Source: Bacteroidales bacterium
GTDB lineage: Bacteria; Bacteroidota; Bacteroidia; Bacteroidales; UBA932
DNA: 64,000 nt
NCBI GenBank assembly: GCA_017428725.1
Contig: JAFRQH010000010.1
Span: 99,462 to 163,461 of the forward strand
Direction: 5' to 3'
The position numbers and the translations under genes were made by a program. The notes beneath the pieces were generated by a model. It was not told the DNA's origin, searched no databases, and saw nothing but the letters and a program-made list of their open reading frames with translations. Below, piece after piece: positions 35,155 through 44,238 of the stretch; the stretch's first letter is position 1, and each line of letters opens with the position of its first letter.

Positions 35155-36648
35155 ATGTCAAATTACTTCTATGACATGATTCCTGCGGAGGAGCTGGCGC
35201 AACTCCAGTATCTTCCGACCGTTCCCGAGTATTTGGAGCGGATCACCACCCAATGGGCCGAGCGGCCCGCCTTATCCGACACCGTCAACACTTACACTTA
35301 TGCCCAGATGGGCAGCCGCATCGCACGCAGGCGCAGCCTGCTGCAGCAGGCGGGCCTGCAGCCCGGCGACCACGTGGCCATCTTCGACAAGAACTCCATC
35401 GACGCGTTGGAGAGTTTCCTGGCCGTCACCTCGGCCGGGATGGTCGCCATCCAGCTCCCGGCGCAGCTTCCCGCTCCCGCCGTCATCGGCTGCTGCGCGA
35501 AGTTCCGCGCCAAGGCGCTCATCGTGCGGGATGAATTCCGCGAGGGCGTCGCGGGCGCGCCGTGCCCGCTGATCGCCGCCTCCGCACTCGGCGAGACCGA
35601 AGCCCCCGCCGCCGTGGTGAACAAGGAGGCGCCCGCCGCCATCTTCTTCACCGGTGGCACCACCGGCGCCCCCAAGGGTGCAGTCCTGCCCCACCGCGCC
35701 TTGATGCGCGGCGCCTTCAACGGCTGCTTCGCCCCCGGGAGCCAGCTCTTCGGCCACGTCACCATCGGCTTCCTGCCCCTCAGCCACGTCTTCGGGCTCA
35801 TCGCCGGCACGCTCGGCAAACTGATGTGCGGCGCCCTGTGGTATTCCGCCGAAGACATGAAGGCCGCCATCGGCAAGCTGCCGGTCATCCGCCCGACCGT
35901 GCTCGTGCTCGTGCCGGGTCTCGTCGAGGTCCTGGTCGGACTGACCAAGATGTACGGTCCGCAGTTCCTCGGCGGCCGCCTCAAGACCATCATCTCCGGG
36001 GCCGCCAACGTCCCTCCGAAGCTGATGGAGGAATTCAAGCAGTTCGGCATCAACGTCCTGGCCGGCTACGGCATGACCGAAGGAGCCAACCTCACCTCCG
36101 GCAACGCCGACACCGACACGCGCCCCACATCCGTGGGCAAGATCTATCCCGAGCAGGAAGTCAAACTCGTGGACGGCGAGATCTGGTTCCGGGGCGACAA
36201 CGTGTTCCTGGGCTACTATGGCGATCCGGAGCAGACGGCGGCCACCCTCACGGAGGACGGCTGGCTCAAGACCGGCGATCTGGGCCGCTTCGACGAAGAC
36301 GGCTACCTCTATATCGTGGGACGCATCAAGAACCTCATCGTGCTGCCCAGCGGCGAGAACGTCTCGCCGGAGAGCATCGAGGAGCCCTTCTACAAGTGCC
36401 CCGCCCTGCGTGACTGCCTCGTCAAGGAAGACCAGGCCGGCGGCCAGACCGTGCTAGCCATCGAGATCCTGCCCCGCCCCGAAGCTTTCGAGGGCAAGGC
36501 GCCCGAAGAGGTGGAGGCCTTCTTCAAACAGTTGGTCCACGAAGTCAACGAAACCCTCCCCTCCACGCACCGCATCGCCAAGGTGACCATCCGCAAGGAA
36601 GACTTCAAGCGCACCGGTTCCCTCAAAGTTTCACGCAAAGACAACTAG
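35155..36648 (+). CDS. AMP-binding acyl-CoA/acyl-ACP ligase
   Basis: A 497-residue adenylate-forming enzyme that activates a carboxylic acid and loads it on CoA or a carrier protein. The P-loop-like signature FTGGTTGAPKGAVLPH, GYGMTEGANLTS, GDLGRFDEDGYLYIVGRIKN with SGENVSPESIE, and the C-terminal catalytic lysine region FKRTGSLKVSRKDN are all intact. An acyl carrier protein gene follows after four bases, so acyl-ACP ligation is more likely than CoA ligation. The acid substrate is unknown. It diverges from the GNAT-like gene across a 76-base promoter region. Confidence 0.9.
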   Translation: MSNYFYDMIPAEELAQLQYLPTVPEYLERITTQWAERPALSDTVNTYTYAQMGSRIARRRSLLQQAGLQPGDHVAIFDKNSIDALESFLAVTSAGMVAIQLPAQLPAPAVIGCCAKFRAKALIVRDEFREGVAGAPCPLIAASALGETEAPAAVVNKEAPAAIFFTGGTTGAPKGAVLPHRALMRGAFNGCFAPGSQLFGHVTIGFLPLSHVFGLIAGTLGKLMCGALWYSAEDMKAAIGKLPVIRPTVLVLVPGLVEVLVGLTKMYGPQFLGGRLKTIISGAANVPPKLMEEFKQFGINVLAGYGMTEGANLTSGNADTDTRPTSVGKIYPEQEVKLVDGEIWFRGDNVFLGYYGDPEQTAATLTEDGWLKTGDLGRFDEDGYLYIVGRIKNLIVLPSGENVSPESIEEPFYKCPALRDCLVKEDQAGGQTVLAIEILPRPEAFEGKAPEEVEAFFKQLVHEVNETLPSTHRIAKVTIRKEDFKRTGSLKVSRKDN

Positions 36649-36652
36649 TCCC

Positions 36653-36889
36653 ATGACCCAGGAAGAAATCTACGCCAAGCTCCAGGAAATCCTGAAGACC
36701 GTCAAGCCCAAGATGGATCCCGCCCGGATCTCGATGGACGCCGCCCTGACCACGGACCTGGGCATCGACTCGCTGTCGATGCTGCTGCTCTCGCTCGCCA
36801 TCGAGCACGAGTTCGGGTTCCAGTTCCAGACCCAGGAGCCGTTCAAGACGGTCCGCGAGGTGGTCGAATACATCGAGAAGGCCATCTAG
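36653..36889 (+). CDS. acyl carrier protein
   Basis: A 78-residue carrier with the phosphopantetheine site in GIDSLSMLLL (Ser near residue 41). It is acidic and helical, as expected for ACPs. The usual fatty-acid ACP motif is DSLD; here DSLS suggests a specialised carrier rather than the housekeeping AcpP. It is four bases after the AMP-ligase gene and followed by a strong terminator, so the two make a two-gene operon. Confidence 0.9.
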   Translation: MTQEEIYAKLQEILKTVKPKMDPARISMDAALTTDLGIDSLSMLLLSLAIEHEFGFQFQTQEPFKTVREVVEYIEKAI

Positions 36890-36914
36890 GCACCACCTGA
36901 CAATCAATTACTTG

Positions 36915-36952
36915 CAAAATGACCTTCGGACTTTTTTCCGAAGGTCATTTTG
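36915..36952. terminator. bidirectional intrinsic terminator
   Basis: A perfect 16-pair stem (36915-36930 with 36937-36952, CAAAATGACCTTCGGA and its complement) with a T-rich loop and flanking A/T runs, between the ACP gene and the convergent GH2 gene. It can end transcription from both sides. Confidence 0.85.
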
Positions 36953-36955
36953 TAT

Positions 36956-39322
36956 CTAATTGACAATCAGCAGCAGCTCCGCATCCGGCAGGCCGTCGGC
37001 GCTGGCGGTGATCCGCAACGGGCCCGCCGCGCGGCCAGCCTGTACGACGGCCTGGGCGCGGCCCAGGAAGGTCGGCTTGTCCGCCCGCAGCTGGGCGCCG
37101 CCGTCGGCCGTGTCACCGTTGTCCATACACAGGAAGCGGCCCGCACCGGACACGCGGATGCGCACCGGCCGGTCTGCATCAGGCACGACCACGCCCTGGG
37201 CATCCACCATCTCGATGTCGACATAGGAGAGGTCCTGGCCGTCGGCCGCAAGGTCGGAGCGGTCGGCGCGCAGGCGCAGCGCCACCGGCTCGCCGGCGGT
37301 GCGCAGTTCGTCGGAAGCCACCTCGATCCCGCCGTTGTAGCCCCGGGCCACGACGGTGCCGGGTTTGTAGGGCGTATGCCAGACGACCGTATTGTTCGGA
37401 TAGTCCGCCGTGCGGCGCTCACCCAGCGACACCCCACCCACGAAGAGTTCCACGCGCTCGCAGTTGGTGAAGACGTCGATCTGCATCATCTGCGGATTGT
37501 CGTGGCGCGGGAAATTCCAATGCGAGACCAGCAGGGGCCAGGTCCACATGTCCTTGCCGCGGTCCAGCGGCGCAGCCGGATCCCGGACGGCGACCTTGAC
37601 AATCGGATCGTCCTTCCAGACCGCGCGGAAGAAAGCCGCCTGCGGCTTCTCCTGCATCATCATGTCGTACACGCCCGTCGGCCAGCCCTTGCTCGGCCAG
37701 CCCGAGGATTCGCCCCAGTAGTCGATCGCCGCCCACATGAAATAGCCGAAGATGAAATCGCGCGAAGCGTAGTCGTACCAAGGGTTGCGCTCGATGTATT
37801 CGCGCATCTGCTTCCGGCCCGCGGAGTAATACGGGAAAACCTCTGACCCATAGATGATCCGGTCCGGGAACTGCGCGTGGTCTTCGTCGTAGAACGGCTC
37901 CTGGTAGTTGTAGCCCACCACCTCCACGGAGGCGTTGAAGCCGTTCTTGTTGTAAGTCCTGTTGTAGTCCGGCGAGGTGGTCACGGCGACCTTGCGGGTC
38001 GGGTCCAGGCGCTCGCATTCGGCGCGCAGCGCCTGCAGGCGCGCGGTGCCTGCGCCCGTGCGGTCGCCCTGCTCGCGGGTCTCGTTGCCCACGCTCCAGA
38101 GCACGACGCTCGGATGGTTGCGGTCGCGCAGCACCATCGCGCCGAGGTCCGCCTTCCACCAGTCATCGTACCACTGCTCATAGTAGCCACTCTTCCACTT
38201 GTCGAAGGATTCGTCGATCACCAGCATCCCGAGGCGGTCGCAGGCATCCAGGAACTCCCGCGCAGGCGGGTTGTGGCTGCAGCGGATGGCGTTGAAGCCG
38301 GTGTCCTTCATCAGGGCGACGCGGCGCTCGTGGGCACGGTCCGGGATGGCGGCGCCCAGCGAGCCGGCATCCTGGTGGATGTCCCCGCCTTTCATCTTGA
38401 CGCTGCGCCCGTTCAGGAAGAAGCCCTTGCCGGGATCGAAACGGATGTCCCGGATGCCGAACGGCGTCTCATAAGTATCCACGATCCGCCCGCCCCGGCG
38501 CACCGTGGACACCAGGGTATAGAGGTTCGGCGCATCCAGGTCCCAGAGCGCCGGGGCGGCCACCTGGAACTCCTGGTCCAGCACCTCCTGTCCGGAAGGG
38601 GCCAGGGCCGCACTGGCCGAAGCCTTGGCGACCACGCGCCCGGCGGGGTCCCGCAGTTCGCTGGCCAGCGTCACTTGCGCAGCTTTCGGCCCGTCATTCT
38701 GCAGCGTGGTCTGCACCCGCACCGTCGCGCCGGAGGCGCTGACCTGCGGCGTGGTCACATACGTGCCCCACAGGCCGATATGGACGGGGTCGGTCACATT
38801 CAGCCATACGTGACGGTAGATGCCGCTGCCAGAGTACCAGCGGGAGCTCGGACAGTCGGTGTGGTCAACCTTGACGGCCACGATATTCTCCTTTCCGGGA
38901 AGCAGGTAATCCGTTATGTCATAAGCAAATGCAGTATAACCATAGGGATGGAAGCCCACCTCCCGGCCGTTGACATACACGGTGGCACGGTGGTAGACAC
39001 CGTCGAACTCCAGGCCGACCCGGCGGCCCTTCCAGCCCGTCGGGACGGTGAAGGTCTTGCGGTACCAGCCCAATCCCCCCTGCATGAATCCCATCGCGGG
39101 CTTGCCGCCCTCCTGCGGGGTCAGGTACGGAAGCCCGAGGCTCCAGTCGTGGGGCAGCTGGACGCTCTCCCAGGCGGCATCGTCGAAACCCGGTGCCTCC
39201 GCCCCTTCCGGCGTCGAGAGGGTGAATTTCCAGTCAAAGTCAAACAGTTGGTGCAGGCGCTCCGCGCCGATTGCCGTCCCACAGAACAGGAAGGCCGTCA
39301 GGAACAGGATGGTTCGTTTCAT
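36956..39322 (-). CDS. exported GH2 glycosidase
   Basis: A 788-residue GH2 enzyme with a signal peptide (MKRTILFLTAFLFCGTAIG). A sugar-binding sandwich (HDWSLGLPY, GGLGWYRKTF, FDGVYHRATVYVNG) precedes the barrel. The acid/base is the Glu in WSVGNETREQ and the nucleophile the Glu in IIYGSEVFPYY. The tail after the barrel adds DUF4982-like and beta-sandwich domains, giving the size of Bacteroidetes beta-galactosidase or beta-glucuronidase-like members; which sugar it cleaves is unknown. The ATG at 39322 is preferred because the -7 box starts four bases upstream, so the mRNA is expected to be leaderless. Confidence 0.88.
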   Translation of the reverse strand: MKRTILFLTAFLFCGTAIGAERLHQLFDFDWKFTLSTPEGAEAPGFDDAAWESVQLPHDWSLGLPYLTPQEGGKPAMGFMQGGLGWYRKTFTVPTGWKGRRVGLEFDGVYHRATVYVNGREVGFHPYGYTAFAYDITDYLLPGKENIVAVKVDHTDCPSSRWYSGSGIYRHVWLNVTDPVHIGLWGTYVTTPQVSASGATVRVQTTLQNDGPKAAQVTLASELRDPAGRVVAKASASAALAPSGQEVLDQEFQVAAPALWDLDAPNLYTLVSTVRRGGRIVDTYETPFGIRDIRFDPGKGFFLNGRSVKMKGGDIHQDAGSLGAAIPDRAHERRVALMKDTGFNAIRCSHNPPAREFLDACDRLGMLVIDESFDKWKSGYYEQWYDDWWKADLGAMVLRDRNHPSVVLWSVGNETREQGDRTGAGTARLQALRAECERLDPTRKVAVTTSPDYNRTYNKNGFNASVEVVGYNYQEPFYDEDHAQFPDRIIYGSEVFPYYSAGRKQMREYIERNPWYDYASRDFIFGYFMWAAIDYWGESSGWPSKGWPTGVYDMMMQEKPQAAFFRAVWKDDPIVKVAVRDPAAPLDRGKDMWTWPLLVSHWNFPRHDNPQMMQIDVFTNCERVELFVGGVSLGERRTADYPNNTVVWHTPYKPGTVVARGYNGGIEVASDELRTAGEPVALRLRADRSDLAADGQDLSYVDIEMVDAQGVVVPDADRPVRIRVSGAGRFLCMDNGDTADGGAQLRADKPTFLGRAQAVVQAGRAAGPLRITASADGLPDAELLLIVN

Positions 39323-39325
39323 ACT

Positions 39326-39333
39326 CAAAGATA
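39326..39333 (-). promoter_or_regulatory. -7 promoter box TATCTTTG for the GH2 gene
   Basis: TATCTTTG on the minus strand with three bases before the ATG at 39322; predicts a leaderless transcript. Confidence 0.6.
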
Positions 39334-39439
39334 ACCATTCGGGCGCAAAAAACAAAATCCCACCCCGGGCGTTTGCCAGTGTCAGGAATTCTTGCTAAAT
39401 TTATCGTTTGGAAAAAATAGAACCGTAATTATTGTTGCA

Positions 39440-40705
39440 ATGAAGAAAATTGACGTCGTGCTCGGGCTCCAGTGGGGCGACGAAGGCAAAGGAAAGGTGG
39501 TCGATGTCCTGACCCCCGGATACAAAGTGATCGCACGCTTCCAGGGCGGCCCGAACGCCGGGCATTCCCTGGTCTTCGACGGTGACGGATTCGTGCTCCA
39601 CACCGTCCCCTCCGGCATATTCCGCCAGGATTCCGTCAACGTGATCGGCAACGGCGTGGTGATCGACCCCGTGATCCTTATGGACGAGATCCGCGCCATC
39701 GAGCAGAAAGCCGGCGACATCACCGCCAAGCTCCTGATCTCCAAGCGCGCGCACCTCATCCTCCCCACGCACCGGATGCTCGACGCCGCCAGCGAAGCCG
39801 CCAAGGGCAAGTCCAAGATCGGCTCCACCCTCAAGGGCATCGGCCCGACCTATATGGACAAGACCGGCCGCAACGGCCTGCGCATCGGAGACATCCTCTC
39901 CCCCGAGTTCCAGGCCCGTTACGATGCGCTCAAGCAGAAGCATTTCGGACTCCTGGCGCAGTATGACTTCGAATACGACATCACCGAATACGAGAAGCAG
40001 TGGATGCAGGCCGTCGACGCTCTCAAGCGTTTCCGCTTCATCGAGAGCGAACTCGTCGTCAACAAATACCTGCAGGACGACGTCCCCGTGCTCGCCGAGG
40101 GCGCCCAGGGCTCGATGCTGGACATCGACTTCGGCACGTACCCGTTCGTGACCTCCTCCAACACGATGGCCGCCGGCGTGTGCACCGGCCTCGGTGTCGC
40201 CCCCAACCGCGTAGGCAAGGTGATGGGCATCTTCAAGGCCTACTGCACGCGCGTGGGCAGCGGTCCCTTCCCGACCGAGCTCTTCGACGAGACCGGCGAG
40301 AACCTCCGCCAGATCGGCCACGAATTCGGCGCCACCACGGGCCGCCCCCGCCGCTGCGGCTGGCTGGACCTCGTGGCCCTCAAGTACGCCGTGATGATGA
40401 ACGGCGTGAGCGAGCTCATCATGATGAAGGCCGACGTGCTCAACTGCTTCAAGACCATCAAGGTCTGCACCGCGTACGAGATCGGCGGCAAGCAGGTGGA
40501 CTATTTCCCCTTCGAGAGCGGGGAGCAGGTAACTCCGGTCTACAAGGAATTCCCGGGCTGGGACTGCGACATCTGCGGCGTACGCGACTACGGCGCCTTC
40601 CCGAAGGAGTTCAAGGACTACGTCTCTTTCATCGAAGAGCAGACCGGCTGTCCGGTCAAGATCATCTCCGTCGGTCCCGACCGCAGTGAGATCGTCCTCC
40701 GCTAA
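39440..40705 (+). CDS. purA: adenylosuccinate synthetase
   Basis: A 421-residue enzyme converting IMP and aspartate to adenylosuccinate with GTP. The GTP-binding start LGLQWGDEGKGKVVD, the IMP-binding GPNAGHS, TLKGIGPTYMDK, EGAQGSMLDIDFGTYPFVTSSNT and TTGRPRRCGWLD are all canonical. Start at MKKIDVV gives standard length. A LINK to AMP synthesis is completed by purB 1 kb downstream on the other strand. No perfect -7 box is seen; TATCGTTTG at 39402-39410 has one base too many. Confidence 0.97.
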   Translation: MKKIDVVLGLQWGDEGKGKVVDVLTPGYKVIARFQGGPNAGHSLVFDGDGFVLHTVPSGIFRQDSVNVIGNGVVIDPVILMDEIRAIEQKAGDITAKLLISKRAHLILPTHRMLDAASEAAKGKSKIGSTLKGIGPTYMDKTGRNGLRIGDILSPEFQARYDALKQKHFGLLAQYDFEYDITEYEKQWMQAVDALKRFRFIESELVVNKYLQDDVPVLAEGAQGSMLDIDFGTYPFVTSSNTMAAGVCTGLGVAPNRVGKVMGIFKAYCTRVGSGPFPTELFDETGENLRQIGHEFGATTGRPRRCGWLDLVALKYAVMMNGVSELIMMKADVLNCFKTIKVCTAYEIGGKQVDYFPFESGEQVTPVYKEFPGWDCDICGVRDYGAFPKEFKDYVSFIEEQTGCPVKIISVGPDRSEIVLR

Positions 40706-40717
40706 GGGCAACGGCCC

Positions 40718-40787
40718 GGAACGGACCGCCCCCGGAAAGCTGTTCCCGTAAAGGGACCTTCAGCTTTCCGGGGGCGGCCGCCGTTCC
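40718..40787. repeat. long GC-rich hairpin between convergent purA and fimbrillin-like gene
   Basis: Seven outer pairs (GGAACGG 40718-40724 with 40781-40787) and a 17-pair inner stem (40726-40742 with 40761-40777), with a further TCCC/GGGA in the loop. No T-run follows, so it is not a typical intrinsic terminator, but it could stop transcripts or be a repeat element. Confidence 0.6.
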
Positions 40788-40803
40788 AGTCGGCAGATAT
40801 TGA

Positions 40804-41625
40804 CTACAGAAGAACCTGGACAGGCATCTCCCGGAACGTCTGGGCTACGATCAAATTCTGAACTTTAGTGGTAGTATACTGGCCAAGCAGGGTCTCGCCG
40901 TCATAAACCTCAACCGTAAAGCCACCAAACAGGGCGCCCTCGGGAAGGATGAAGGTAAAGTCCGTATCGGAATTGTCCGTAACCTCCAGCTTGGTGGTGC
41001 TCTTCAGCGTGATAACATTGCTCTCACCATAGAATAAATAAGACATGCCGTTTTTGGAGTAAGCCAATTTGCCAGCCACCGGTTCATTTGCGATGAGGAC
41101 TACCTTGTCGACCTGCCTGGTCTCTCCTTCAGGGGCCCGGAACGACACATTCAGGAAGCCGGCATTGCTTAGGAATTTGAAGGACTTCCCCTCGTTAAAA
41201 CCAACCATGGGATAAGTGTCGGTGGCAAAACTGAAGCCGGGCACATATTCTTGTTCGGCCGGAATTGTCAACTTGACATATTCTCCATCGACAACGGCAT
41301 TCGGATAGAAAGCGACATAGTCCGCAGCTTCGAGATCGGCGAGGAAAGCTACCTTCTCCGGACTATCAGCGACGAAAGTGGCCGTCGTTCCTTCGCTGGA
41401 ACTGACCGTAAAATCGAAGGAAGCGGATTCCTCGTCAAGAACCTTGATCTGATCGCCTTCGTCCCAGACCAGCGAGAACTTCACAGCGTGGGTTTTGGTA
41501 CCAGCCTCAAGCTGGGCGATGGTAGCCGTGAAACCCGTCACTTTCGGGGCATCGACTTTCTTGCAGGCAGTGAGGGCAAGAGCTGCAAAGGCACACAGGC
41601 CTATATAACTGACAACTGTTTTCAT
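40804..41625 (-). CDS. fimbrillin-like lipoprotein
   Basis: A 273-residue lipoprotein (signal ending LALTACKK). The mature protein fits the Bacteroidetes fimbrillin/Mfa-like fold: GTKTHAVKFSLVWDEGDQIKVLD near residue 45, a transthyretin-like beta pattern in the middle and DTDFTFILPEGALFGGFTVEVYDG near the C-terminus. Such proteins are pilus subunits or surface lipoproteins. Base composition is less GC-rich than its neighbours. The ATG at 41625 shares its A with the stop of a 42-residue gene (TGATG), so it is translationally coupled; an ATG two codons earlier is possible. Confidence 0.7.
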   Translation of the reverse strand: MKTVVSYIGLCAFAALALTACKKVDAPKVTGFTATIAQLEAGTKTHAVKFSLVWDEGDQIKVLDEESASFDFTVSSSEGTTATFVADSPEKVAFLADLEAADYVAFYPNAVVDGEYVKLTIPAEQEYVPGFSFATDTYPMVGFNEGKSFKFLSNAGFLNVSFRAPEGETRQVDKVVLIANEPVAGKLAYSKNGMSYLFYGESNVITLKSTTKLEVTDNSDTDFTFILPEGALFGGFTVEVYDGETLLGQYTTTKVQNLIVAQTFREMPVQVLL

Positions 41626-41753
41626 CACCATTCTCCGTTTTGACGATTAAACTCCATTCCTGTACCGTTGAATTCCGAGGCACAAACGATGCCTCGAGGT
41701 TCCATTACAATCACCTCCGTTCTAGGGGGCTCATACGTTTTTGTTTGTTCCAT
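41625..41753 (-). CDS. 42-residue peptide coupled to the fimbrillin-like gene
   Basis: A small open frame of 42 codons plus stop. It starts MEQTKTYEPPRTEVIVMEP, continues GIVCASEFNGTG and ends in GEW. The layout (Tyr-x-Pro-Pro near the start, EVxVM, a Cys-containing hydrophobic patch, Gly-rich acidic tail, final Trp) matches short proteins of unknown function that I know from Bacteroidales upstream of surface lipoproteins. Its TGA overlaps the ATG of the fimbrillin-like gene. It has no signal peptide. Function unknown; the coupling and pattern argue it is real. Confidence 0.62.
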   Translation of the reverse strand: MEQTKTYEPPRTEVIVMEPRGIVCASEFNGTGMEFNRQNGEW

Positions 41754-41789
41754 ACTCTATTTGTTTGAAATTTAAGTAATTGCAACCTA

Positions 41790-43085
41790 TTACAGGATGC
41801 CGACCCGCTTGAAGATGAAGTCGACGTTCTTGAAGTAGTAGTCGAGGGTGAAGCAGGCTTCGAGCTCTCCGGCGGAGAGCAGCCCCATCACCTTCTCGCT
41901 GCCTTTCAGCAAGGTTTGGTAGTCGAGGCCCTCCGACCAGGCCTTCATCGCGATGGGCTGGACGGTGTCGTAGGCTTCCTCGCGGGAGAGGCCCTTGCCG
42001 ATCAGCGCGTTCATCACGCGCTGGGCGAAGATGACGCCGTTGGTGCGCCAGATGTTCTTGATCATATTCTCCGGATACACCGTCAGGTTCTCCAGGATGC
42101 CCCGGAAGCGGTTCAGCATATAGTCCAGCAACTCCGTGGCATCCGGGAGGATGATGCGCTCCGTGGAGGAGTGGGAGATGTCGCGCTCGTGCCAGAGGGC
42201 GACGTTCTCGCAGGAAGCGGACATGTAGCCGCGCATCACGCGGGCGCAGCCGCAGATGTTCTCGCTGCTGATCGGGTTGCGCTTATGGGGCATCGCGCTG
42301 GAGCCCTTCTGGCCCTTGCGGAAGGCTTCTTCGGCCTCACGGACCTCGGTGCGCTGGAGGTTGCGCACCTCGAAGGCCATCTGCTCCAGGGTGGAGGCGA
42401 TGACGGCGAGCGTGGCGATGTAGAAGGCGTGGCGGTCGCGCTGGAGCACCTGCGTGGAGATGTCGGCGGAGTGGATACCGAGCTTGTCGCAGACGTAGTC
42501 CTGGATGAAGGGCGGGATGTTGGCGAAATTGCCCACGGCGCCGCTCATCTTGCCGGCTTCGACCCCGGCGGAAGCGTATTTGAAGCGGTCGATGTTACGC
42601 TTCATCTCCTCATACCAGAGGGCCCACTTGAGGCCGAAACTGGTGATGTCGGCGTGGATGCCGTGGGTGCGGCCGATGCAGGGGGTGTCCTTGAATTCGA
42701 CTGCGCGCTTCCTGAGCACGGCGAGGAAGTCCTCCAGGTCCTTGAGCAGGATGGCGTCGGCCTGCTTGAGCAGGTAGCCGTTGGCGGTGTCGACCACGTC
42801 GGTGGAGGTGAGGCCGTAGTGGACCCACTTGCGCTCCGGGCCGAGGCTTTCGCTGACGGCGCGCGTGAAGGCCACCACGTCGTGGCGGGTCTGTTCCTCG
42901 ATCTCCTGAATGCGCTTCACCTCGAAACGCGCGTTCGCGCGGATCTTGTCCACGTCCTCCGCCGGGATGACGCCCAGCTCGCTCCAGGCCTCGCAGGAGA
43001 GGATCTCAACCTGCAGGTACGCATTGAACTTGTTCTCTTCGGTCCAGACGTCCCGCATCACCTTGCGGGAATAACGCTCAATCAT
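41790..43085 (-). CDS. purB: adenylosuccinate lyase
   Basis: A 431-residue fumarase-superfamily lyase acting at two steps of purine synthesis: SAICAR to AICAR and adenylosuccinate to AMP. The signature [15 protein letters not shown] is present with [13 protein letters not shown] and [14 protein letters not shown]. The ATG at 43085 ([10 protein letters not shown]) gives the normal family length; a longer frame would run into the palindrome upstream. It lies downstream of purC on the same strand across a 120-base structured gap. Confidence 0.97.
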   Translation of the reverse strand: MIERYSRKVMRDVWTEENKFNAYLQVEILSCEAWSELGVIPAEDVDKIRANARFEVKRIQEIEEQTRHDVVAFTRAVSESLGPERKWVHYGLTSTDVVDTANGYLLKQADAILLKDLEDFLAVLRKRAVEFKDTPCIGRTHGIHADITSFGLKWALWYEEMKRNIDRFKYASAGVEAGKMSGAVGNFANIPPFIQDYVCDKLGIHSADISTQVLQRDRHAFYIATLAVIASTLEQMAFEVRNLQRTEVREAEEAFRKGQKGSSAMPHKRNPISSENICGCARVMRGYMSASCENVALWHERDISHSSTERIILPDATELLDYMLNRFRGILENLTVYPENMIKNIWRTNGVIFAQRVMNALIGKGLSREEAYDTVQPIAMKAWSEGLDYQTLLKGSEKVMGLLSAGELEACFTLDYYFKNVDFIFKRVGIL

Positions 43086-43101
43086 ATTTACTGCTTTTGG
43101 C

Positions 43102-43201
43102 TTGCTGCCCGCCGGACAGCGGAGCGGAAATTGGTTTTTCGGCAAACCTGTCCGAAAAATAATTTCCGTCCGCCCGTCTGGAAGACTCCGGCGGGCAGCA
43201 A
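43102..43201. repeat. 100-base multi-tier palindrome between purC and purB
   Basis: Outer arms TTGCTGCCCGCCGG (43102-43115) and complement (43188-43201) pair perfectly. Inside, GCGGA (43119-43123) pairs with 43169-43173, GGAAATT (43126-43132) with 43161-43167, and TTTTTCGG (43135-43142) with 43152-43159, leaving a nine-base loop. Most of the intergenic space is a single imperfect hairpin. It could be a small mobile repeat, a transcription attenuator or a processing site in a purC-purB mRNA. Confidence 0.75.
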
Positions 43202-43205
43202 ATGG

Positions 43206-44147
43206 TTACTTATTAAGGAAAGTATTGATATTCCGCTCGATGCGGGCGGCAGCATCCTCCCCGGAGGCGGGGACGAACTTCTCGCCGGTGATGTGCTCGT
43301 AGAGTTCGACATAGCGGTCGGTGATGCCAGCCACCACCTCGTCGGTCATCTCGGGGACCTGCTGACCGGCCTGGCCCTGGAAGCCGCCGGCCATCAGCCA
43401 CTCGCGCACGAACTCCTTGGAGAGCTGCTTCTGGCGCTCGCCCTTGGCGAGGCGCTCCTCGTACCCTTCTGCGTAGAAATAGCGGGAGGAGTCGGGCGTG
43501 TGGATCTCGTCCATCAGGATGATCCGACCGTCGCGCTTGCCGAATTCGTATTTGGTGTCCACCAGGATCAGGCCCTTGCCGGCCGCGATCTCCGTCCCGC
43601 GGGCGAAGAGGGCGCGGGTGTACCGCTCGAGCTGCTCGTAGTCCTCGCGGGACACGATGCCCTGGGCGATGATCTCCTCCTTGCTGATGTCCTCGTCGTG
43701 GCCCTCGGCGGCCTTGGTGGTGGGCGTGATGATGGGCTCGGGGAAACGCTGGTTCTCCACCATCCCCTCCGGCAGGGCGACGCCGCAGAGGCTGCGTTTG
43801 CCGGCCTTGTACTCGCGCCAGGCGTGGCCCGTCAGGTAGCCGCGGATGACCATCTCGACCTTGAAGGGCTCGCAGCGCCAGCCGATCGTGGCCATCGGAT
43901 CCACCTCGGCCACCTTCCAGTTCGGCAGGATGTCCGCCGTGGCATCGAGGAACTTCGAAGCGATCTGGTTGAGCACCTGCCCCTTGTACGGGATGCCCTT
44001 GGGGAGCACCACGTCGAAGGCGGAGATGCGGTCGGTGGCGACCATCACGAGATAATCGGAGCCGATGCTGTAGACATCACGGACCTTGCCGGTATATTTG
44101 GCGACCTGTCCGGGGAAATGGAAATCTGTACTGAGGATAGCTTTCAT
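43206..44147 (-). CDS. purC: SAICAR synthetase (phosphoribosylaminoimidazole-succinocarboxamide synthase)
   Basis: A 313-residue ATP-dependent enzyme joining CAIR and aspartate in purine synthesis. The sequence has [48 protein letters not shown] and [24 protein letters not shown], all standard. The form is the larger (about 310-residue) PurC class common in Bacteroidetes. Its product goes to PurB, encoded next on the strand, so the two make a functional pair. Diverges from the radical SAM gene. Confidence 0.97.
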   Translation of the reverse strand: MKAILSTDFHFPGQVAKYTGKVRDVYSIGSDYLVMVATDRISAFDVVLPKGIPYKGQVLNQIASKFLDATADILPNWKVAEVDPMATIGWRCEPFKVEMVIRGYLTGHAWREYKAGKRSLCGVALPEGMVENQRFPEPIITPTTKAAEGHDEDISKEEIIAQGIVSREDYEQLERYTRALFARGTEIAAGKGLILVDTKYEFGKRDGRIILMDEIHTPDSSRYFYAEGYEERLAKGERQKQLSKEFVREWLMAGGFQGQAGQQVPEMTDEVVAGITDRYVELYEHITGEKFVPASGEDAAARIERNINTFLNK

Positions 44148-44185
44148 AACGCTTGTAGGATTGTGGGCACGAAGTTACGAAATGT

Positions 44186-44217
44186 TTTGCATTTCTCTCG
44201 GTTTGACCATAAATTTG
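44186..44217 (+). promoter_or_regulatory. full Bacteroidetes-type promoter for the radical SAM gene
   Basis: TTTG at 44186-44189, a 20-base spacer and TAAATTTG at 44210-44217: the best complete match in the window to the -33/-7 consensus. It ends 21 bases before the ATG at 44239. Confidence 0.75.
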
Positions 44218-44238
44218 TCAAGGCAAAAAAGAGGAAAG

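Noticed and set aside
43102..43201. Purine or PRPP riboswitch upstream of purB
   Set aside because: The sequence is a simple nested palindrome and lacks conserved riboswitch loops.
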